48,847 nt of DNA from an uncultured Cryomorphaceae bacterium. GTDB lineage: Bacteria; Bacteroidota; Bacteroidia; Flavobacteriales; Schleiferiaceae. How positions within the stretch are numbered: position 1 is the first letter of the stretch; each line of letters starts with the position of its first letter. The stretch spans positions 1 to 48,847 of the forward strand of contig CAJWKU010000012.1 of assembly GCA_913043005.1 (NCBI GenBank), given 5' to 3'. The position numbers and the translations under genes are program-made. The notes beneath the pieces are model-generated. The model saw nothing but the letters and a program-made list of their open reading frames with translations, ran no database searches and had not been told where the DNA came from. Shown piece by piece: positions 44,249 through 48,847 of the stretch.

Positions 44249-45037
44249 CTAAGCTTTGTCAGTATTTTTAGAATTCTGAATGTAATTAAGGATCCGCAAT
44301 TGAAGAAATCTGGGAATCAGTAGAGGGGATATAGTAAATATATAATTTAGTATCCCCGGAACTACCCTCCTCTTTCCTTTTAAAGCACCTTCAACTCCTT
44401 TTAAAGCAACCTTGTATGAAGTCATATGAGGAATTAATGGACCATCCATGAGTGGGGATTTTTTCAATCCTGCACGCTCAAAAAATTTTGACTTCGTAGG
44501 ACCTGGACACAATGTGGTTACCGTGACCTTAGTTTTTCTGAGTTCGTGATTCAGAGATTCGGAAAATGAGAGAACAAATGCCTTACTAGCATAGTACGCA
44601 GCTAAATGTGGCCCCGGAAAAAAAGCAGCAATCGAAGCAACATTCAATATTTTACCGCTTCCTCTTTTTACCATTCTTTTTGCAAACTCTGCAGAAAAGT
44701 GTAGTAATATTTCCACATTAAGCTTTATCATATTCTCCAACTCGCCTTTTTCCGAGTTAATAACTTCTTTCCAAACACCATAACCGGCATTATTGACCAT
44801 TAAATCAATTGGAGTTGTATCCACCCATGACCAGAAATCATTTAACCCTTTCTCTTTGGAAAGATCTGTCGAGAGTGTTTTACATGAAGGGAATTCTTTT
44901 TTTAATCCTTCAATAGCTTCTAGGTTTCGACCTGTTAACCATAATGAATACCCTTTTAAATGAAGAATTTTAGCCATCTCATACCCTATGCCTGAAGTCG
45001 CCCCAGTAATAAGTGCTGTCTTTGATTTAATTCCCAT
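44249..45037 (-). CDS. Short-chain dehydrogenase/reductase
   Basis: 262 residues from the ATG at 45037, which gives MGIKSKTALITGATSGIG. A TTG further upstream is less likely. The cofactor loop TGATSGIG, NNAGYG, the catalytic Ser in NVASIAAFF and the YYASKAF Tyr/Lys pair are all in place. It therefore is a classical SDR using NAD(P)H, perhaps acting on a lipid-like or 3-keto substrate; similar proteins are often called DltE- or YqjQ-like. The C-terminus ends with a hydrophobic stretch. It lies divergently from the DUF5916 gene with overlapping control regions. Confidence 0.9.
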   Translation of the reverse strand: MGIKSKTALITGATSGIGYEMAKILHLKGYSLWLTGRNLEAIEGLKKEFPSCKTLSTDLSKEKGLNDFWSWVDTTPIDLMVNNAGYGVWKEVINSEKGELENMIKLNVEILLHFSAEFAKRMVKRGSGKILNVASIAAFFPGPHLAAYYASKAFVLSFSESLNHELRKTKVTVTTLCPGPTKSKFFERAGLKKSPLMDGPLIPHMTSYKVALKGVEGALKGKRRVVPGILNYIFTISPLLIPRFLQLRILNYIQNSKNTDKA

Positions 45038-45061
45038 CTCAATATTAAACAACAAGCCATC

Positions 45062-45069
45062 TATCTTTG
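45062..45069 (+). promoter_or_regulatory. -7 promoter box of the DUF5916 gene
   Basis: TATCTTTG is a perfect TAnnTTTG match. It overlaps the upstream in-frame TTG at 45067, which therefore cannot be the translation start, and supports the TTG at 45103. Confidence 0.55.
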
Positions 45070-45102
45070 TTTAAATTTTCAGAACAACAGAACTATTTGA
45101 TA

Positions 45103-47289
45103 TTGAAAAAGTTTATTTTAATAGCATTTTTCCTTTCATTTTTGGCATTCCATTTAAAAGGACAAACTGTTCAAAATTTAGTCGTACCATATCTCCCTGA
45201 AGGCCATTTCCTTGATGGGTCTGTAAGTTCAAAAAAATACGCGGGCGCTATTGAATTAGAGCTCAAGTATGAGATTAATCCAGGGACAAATACCCCGAGT
45301 CCTTTTTTAACAAAAGGATATATTTTCAGAACAGATCAAGCTCTAATTATCGGGTTTATCGCGAATTTTGATCCTAAAAGCTTTAGAGCTAATCTTCAAC
45401 GCAGAGATGAAGCTTGGGACGACGACGTAATAGGTATTGCTTTGGATGTATATGGAGATACAAGAAATATGGTATTTCTAGGAAGTAATGCATATGCTGT
45501 TCAATTGGATGTCAGAAAGAATGATCCTGCAAATAATAGAGGAGATGACCAATTTGATGGATCATTCGATTGTAATTATGAAACTTGGGCTAAACGATAT
45601 GATTCATCTTATACTGTTGAAATGCGAATTCCCTTTAATTCATTACAATTTGGAAACTCTAATGAACAGCGTTGGAAATTTTCTTTCTGGAGGAAAGCAT
45701 TCAACGGCGCTCAGGAAATTCAAATTCAAACATTTTTTCTGGACCGAGCAAATCCCTGCAGTGATTGTCAATATTCGCATGCATTAATCTTAGATGGAAT
45801 TAAACCTAAATTACGCAGTACTATTCTTCCTTATGCTTTTGGTGCTGTTGGCTCTGAATCTGCAGATGAAATCTCAAGTATCGCAAAAATTGGCGGTTCA
45901 GCTTTTATCGCCCTTAGCCCCGCAACATCAATTGAAGCAGCATTGATTCCAGATTTTTCTCAAGTAGAAGCAGACGTAGCTCAAGTGAGTATTAACTCTT
46001 CATTTGCATTGTTTTATCCTGAGAGGCGACCATTTTTTATTGAAGGAAGTGACTTATTAGAGTCCAGGTTAAAATATGTTTACACTAGAACAATAAGTCA
46101 ACCACTGGCATTATCTAAATTGAATTTTCAAAGTAAAAAATTAAGGTTATATACTCTTACCGGATATGATCCATCATCACCCTATTTAGTCCCAGGAGAA
46201 AATTATTCATCGTATGGAACATCTACCGGAAATTGGTCCACCATTATCAGAGCTGAGCACCCGATGAAAAATGCTTCAAGCTTTGGATTCATGTCAACTC
46301 ACAGAATTTATGATGAAGGTGGGTTCGGCCATACACTAGCTCTTGATTTAAACACTCAAATCAGTCCGCGCTGGAGATATAAGGTAGAGTTGGCAAGAAC
46401 GGAAACTTTGGAACCTGAAAACGATTGGATTTCTTCAGGTGAGACATTCTCCGAACACACAGCAGAATTAGATGGTGAAAGATTTTCTGGATACAGTCTA
46501 TTTTCTGGAATTTACAGACAGTCGACGAATTGGAAGACACGAGCAGATATTATGCTTCTATCTCCAACCTTTCGCCCGGAAATGGGATTCGAACCCCGTA
46601 ATAATTTTCGTCGATTAGAAATTGGACAACAATACAGAGGCTTCCCAAATGGGAAATACATCAAAAACTACTCTATTTACGCTGAGACTTCTTTGTACAC
46701 TAATTACAGTAATGTAATAAAAGAAAAATCTACATTCACATTTGCTAGAATGCAATTATTGGGAAATGTCAATTTATCATTCAACGGTAAATTTATTGAG
46801 AAAGAGAACTATTTGAATAGCGACTATGACAATCTTTTCAATGGACGATTAAATATATCATGGTCTCCAAACCAGGCTTTTAGTTTTGGATCAGGGATTG
46901 GGGGTGGACGATCGATCGCTTACAACGAAACGAATCCTAGAGAAGGAATTATTCAAAGAAGAGGCATAGACCTAGACTTGCAAGCTAAAGGTAAGTTTCA
47001 GTGGAGTTTAGATCTTGACTATGAGAAAATGACAGAATTATTTGACCCCACATTATCAATCTATGAGGGATTCTTATTTCAATCTGTATTTAAGTATACT
47101 CTCACCCGAGCTCTTGATTTTCGATTAGTGAGTCAGTTAAATAATTTTAATTCAGATGAACTAAATGTTTTAATGCAACCGCTAATACAATATCGGCCAA
47201 CTGCTTTTTCTCTTTTCTACATTGGCGGTCTGTTTCAAAACAATCAATTTCAAGGATTCCTAAAATGGCAAAAGCAGATTGGTGATTAA
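45103..47289 (+). CDS. DUF5916 / carbohydrate-binding family 9-like outer-membrane protein
   Basis: No in-frame ATG lies between the stop at 45046 and the conserved part. I use the TTG at 45103, which gives the signal peptide MKKFILIAFFLSFLAFHLKG and 728 residues. The N-terminal region (about 20-220) is CBM9-like (FRTDQALIIGFIANFDP, RRDEAWDDDVIGIALD, YTVEMRIPFNSLQFG). The DUF5916 part follows, with IPDFSQVEADVAQVSIN and FYPERRPFFIEGSDL, then a long barrel-like C-terminus. This family is common in Bacteroidota outer membranes and its function is unknown. A -7 box lies upstream at 45062. Confidence 0.88.
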   Translation: MKKFILIAFFLSFLAFHLKGQTVQNLVVPYLPEGHFLDGSVSSKKYAGAIELELKYEINPGTNTPSPFLTKGYIFRTDQALIIGFIANFDPKSFRANLQRRDEAWDDDVIGIALDVYGDTRNMVFLGSNAYAVQLDVRKNDPANNRGDDQFDGSFDCNYETWAKRYDSSYTVEMRIPFNSLQFGNSNEQRWKFSFWRKAFNGAQEIQIQTFFLDRANPCSDCQYSHALILDGIKPKLRSTILPYAFGAVGSESADEISSIAKIGGSAFIALSPATSIEAALIPDFSQVEADVAQVSINSSFALFYPERRPFFIEGSDLLESRLKYVYTRTISQPLALSKLNFQSKKLRLYTLTGYDPSSPYLVPGENYSSYGTSTGNWSTIIRAEHPMKNASSFGFMSTHRIYDEGGFGHTLALDLNTQISPRWRYKVELARTETLEPENDWISSGETFSEHTAELDGERFSGYSLFSGIYRQSTNWKTRADIMLLSPTFRPEMGFEPRNNFRRLEIGQQYRGFPNGKYIKNYSIYAETSLYTNYSNVIKEKSTFTFARMQLLGNVNLSFNGKFIEKENYLNSDYDNLFNGRLNISWSPNQAFSFGSGIGGGRSIAYNETNPREGIIQRRGIDLDLQAKGKFQWSLDLDYEKMTELFDPTLSIYEGFLFQSVFKYTLTRALDFRLVSQLNNFNSDELNVLMQPLIQYRPTAFSLFYIGGLFQNNQFQGFLKWQKQIGD

Positions 47290-47407
47290 TTCAGGATAAT
47301 AGAGAATAAATTCAAATTATATTTTTTAACTTTTGTGGAATTCCAAATGATGATTTTTTTTTGGGAAAATATTAAATTGTACTCAGAATGAGTTAATTAA
47401 AAATATA

Positions 47408-48727
47408 ATGTCACAATTATCACGAGTCTTTTTAGTTAGTTCATTGTTTTTTCTTTTAAGCACACTCCATCTTTTTACTCCGGGACAATTTTTAGATGGC
47501 GCGACCTATGCCTCGATTTCCAGGAATCTTTCTCAAGGGCTTGGTAGCTTTTGGGATCTCTTTTATACACCTAACCTTTATCCCCATTTTATTGAGCATC
47601 CTCCACTTTTTTTTGGAGTTCAGTCACTATTTTTCTCTTTTTTTGGCGACTATTGGTATACCGAAGATATTATGGGTTTCTTCCTTTGGATAATCACTGC
47701 ACTTGGGATAGATAGAATATGCCGATGGTCTGGCCTATCGGCAAGAGGCACTCAGTGGGCACTTATATTTTGGACCATCGTGCCTCTTGTTTCATGGTCT
47801 TTTGGAAATAACCTTTTAGAAATATTAGTTAGCCCTTTAACTGTTTGGTCCGTAGCCCTGTCAATTTATGGTATCAGAAAGAAGCAACCTTTTACTCTGG
47901 CAATGGCAGGTATACTTATTACAGGAGCATTCATGACTAAAGGCCCCGTAGGTCTTTTTCCTTTGGCATTCCCCTTTTTCTGGCATATCACGTCAAGTTC
48001 GAACCAAAAATTCAGATTCTTAATCAAAGACAGTCTGGTTTTATCACTGGGGGTATTATTAATAATGAGTTTAATACTCCTCTCCAAAGATGCTATTGCT
48101 GTCATTAATTCTTATTGGGCAAAGCAAGTAGTTAACAGCATATCAAATATCACCACTGTAAAAAGCCGTTTTTATATTGTATTGGTGTTTTTTATCCAGT
48201 TGGTACTACCATTATTATTGGCTCTAATAATTCGAATATTTAACAAAGGCTTAAGTCCAAATAAAAAAACACTTTCTAGAAGCCTAACGTTTGGCCTATT
48301 CTCATTAATTGCAGTACTACCTATGGTCGTGTCTCTCAAGCAGAGTGATTTTTATTCTACCCCAGCATATCCTTTTGCAGCAATATCAATTGCGTTCTAC
48401 ACAGAGCGATGTCTTCTTCAATTTAAACGAATCACATCAAGAATATTTTTTCAAATCATAATATCCTCTTTTTCCATTGGCATTTTACTCAGATTATTTC
48501 CATTTGTATATGACCATCGCGATTTACAATTACGTGAGTCTATTAAATACCATGCAAATCAATACCGAGGAGATACTGTATTTGTGAGTGATGATTTATT
48601 TACTAATTGGAGCTTACATGCCCATTGCGCCAGAATAGGCCAAATATATCTGAGCCGTAAGAAGAAAAATATATCCTACCCTAGTCTCATTGAGAAAAAT
48701 AACGGCAGAATTATAATAACTCCATAA
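47408..48727 (+). CDS. GT-C-type membrane glycosyltransferase (ArnT/PMT-like, GT39/GT83)
   Basis: 439 residues with about nine to ten transmembrane segments. After the first helix comes an acidic luminal loop FLDGATYASISRNLSQG, matching the catalytic Asp region of polyprenyl-phosphate sugar transferases. EHPPLFFGVQSLFFS follows, the HPPL motif of the ArnT/PMT group. A further conserved element is FMTKGPVGLFPLAFPFF. Such enzymes transfer a sugar from a lipid carrier to lipid A, glycan or protein at the periplasmic face; the acceptor is unknown here. It stands alone, followed by tRNA-Ser on the opposite strand. Confidence 0.85.
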   Translation: MSQLSRVFLVSSLFFLLSTLHLFTPGQFLDGATYASISRNLSQGLGSFWDLFYTPNLYPHFIEHPPLFFGVQSLFFSFFGDYWYTEDIMGFFLWIITALGIDRICRWSGLSARGTQWALIFWTIVPLVSWSFGNNLLEILVSPLTVWSVALSIYGIRKKQPFTLAMAGILITGAFMTKGPVGLFPLAFPFFWHITSSSNQKFRFLIKDSLVLSLGVLLIMSLILLSKDAIAVINSYWAKQVVNSISNITTVKSRFYIVLVFFIQLVLPLLLALIIRIFNKGLSPNKKTLSRSLTFGLFSLIAVLPMVVSLKQSDFYSTPAYPFAAISIAFYTERCLLQFKRITSRIFFQIIISSFSIGILLRLFPFVYDHRDLQLRESIKYHANQYRGDTVFVSDDLFTNWSLHAHCARIGQIYLSRKKKNISYPSLIEKNNGRIIITP

Positions 48728-48760
48728 TTCTGAGAAATAAATCCGATTTAATGAAAATAA

Positions 48761-48786
48761 AAAAGCCGGCGATTAACACCGGCTTC
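48761..48786 (-). terminator. Terminator after tRNA-Ser(TGA), minus strand
   Basis: AAGCCGG (48763-48769) pairs with CCGGCTT (48779-48785). On the minus strand the stem runs into a T-run, fitting termination after the tRNA; the plus side is weaker but may also serve the glycosyltransferase gene. Confidence 0.72.
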
Positions 48787-48795
48787 CTTTCTGTG

Positions 48796-48847
48796 CGGAA
48801 GATGAGGGATTCGAACCCCCGGACCTGTTACAGTCAATAGTTTTCAA
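48796..48847 (-). tRNA. tRNA-Ser (anticodon TGA), 5' part cut by the window edge
   Basis: Only the 3' half is present. It shows acceptor strand ATCTTCC with discriminator G, a T arm GGGGGTTCGAATCCCTC, and a long variable arm (GACTG-TAA-CAGGTC). It also shows the anticodon loop ending TTGAAA, read as T33-TGA-A-A. The long variable arm with G73 points to serine rather than leucine or tyrosine. Confidence 0.85.

Noticed and set aside
45067-45102. TTG at 45067 as start of the DUF5916 gene
   Set aside because: It lies inside the TATCTTTG box and would put a polar stretch before the signal peptide; the TTG at 45103 gives a proper signal sequence.
1-48847. CRISPR arrays, insertion sequences, prophage genes or rRNA
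   Set aside because: No regularly spaced repeats, transposase-like frames, phage genes or rRNA sequence were seen on either strand.

Overview
The window comes from a Bacteroidota chromosome, probably a marine or aquatic Flavobacteriia/Cryomorphaceae-like bacterium. This rests on AT-rich DNA, SusC/SusD proteins, several type IX secretion (T9SS) C-terminal sorting domains, and Bacteroidota-only families (DUF5683, DUF4249, DUF5916). Promoter -7 boxes also match the Bacteroidota TAnnTTTG consensus. No insertion sequence, prophage, CRISPR array or rRNA gene was seen. Four tRNA genes are present: Pro-TGG, Arg-TCT, Ser-GCT, and a Ser-TGA cut by the right edge.

Layout. 1-7970 is mostly housekeeping: an edge fragment, tRNA-Pro, a DASS-type dicarboxylate symporter, an outer-membrane-like lipoprotein coupled to an alpha/beta hydrolase, tRNA-Arg, the run DUF5683-dapB-PnuC-like, and coaE on the other strand. 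8020-9702 is a T9SS-exported CotH-kinase protein. 10000-23278 is a polysaccharide utilisation locus reading left to right: SusC, SusD, a PKD lipoprotein, a Calx-beta/GH16 lipoprotein, a duplicated glycan-binding-like T9SS protein, a GH3 glucosidase and a GH5/CBM6 T9SS enzyme. Together these suggest capture and breakdown of a laminarin-like beta-1,3-glucan: endo-cleavage by GH16/GH5 at the surface, uptake by SusC/D, and glucose release by GH3. No regulator lies inside or next to it.

23305-28555 holds tRNA-Ser, a thiolase, an NlpC/P60 endopeptidase, a coiled-coil lipoprotein, and a small selenium operon: mnmH (tRNA 2-selenouridine synthase), selD and an OsmC-family protein. 28545-32761 (minus) is gamma-glutamyltransferase coupled by ATGA overlap to an IgGFc-binding/CHU_C surface protein. 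32824-36539 (minus) is a tight three-gene cassette: a papain-fold-like protein of unknown function, a fold-type-I PLP enzyme, and a fold-type-III PLP decarboxylase-like enzyme. It has its own well-formed promoter and is my best candidate for an undescribed pathway.

36756-47289 contains a CstB-like persulfide dioxygenase/rhodanese fusion, a TonB receptor with its DUF4249 partner, a second TonB receptor, an SDR oxidoreductase and a DUF5916 protein that lacks an ATG start. 47408-48727 is a GT-C family membrane glycosyltransferase. Family names come from recognising motifs by eye; no database search was run.
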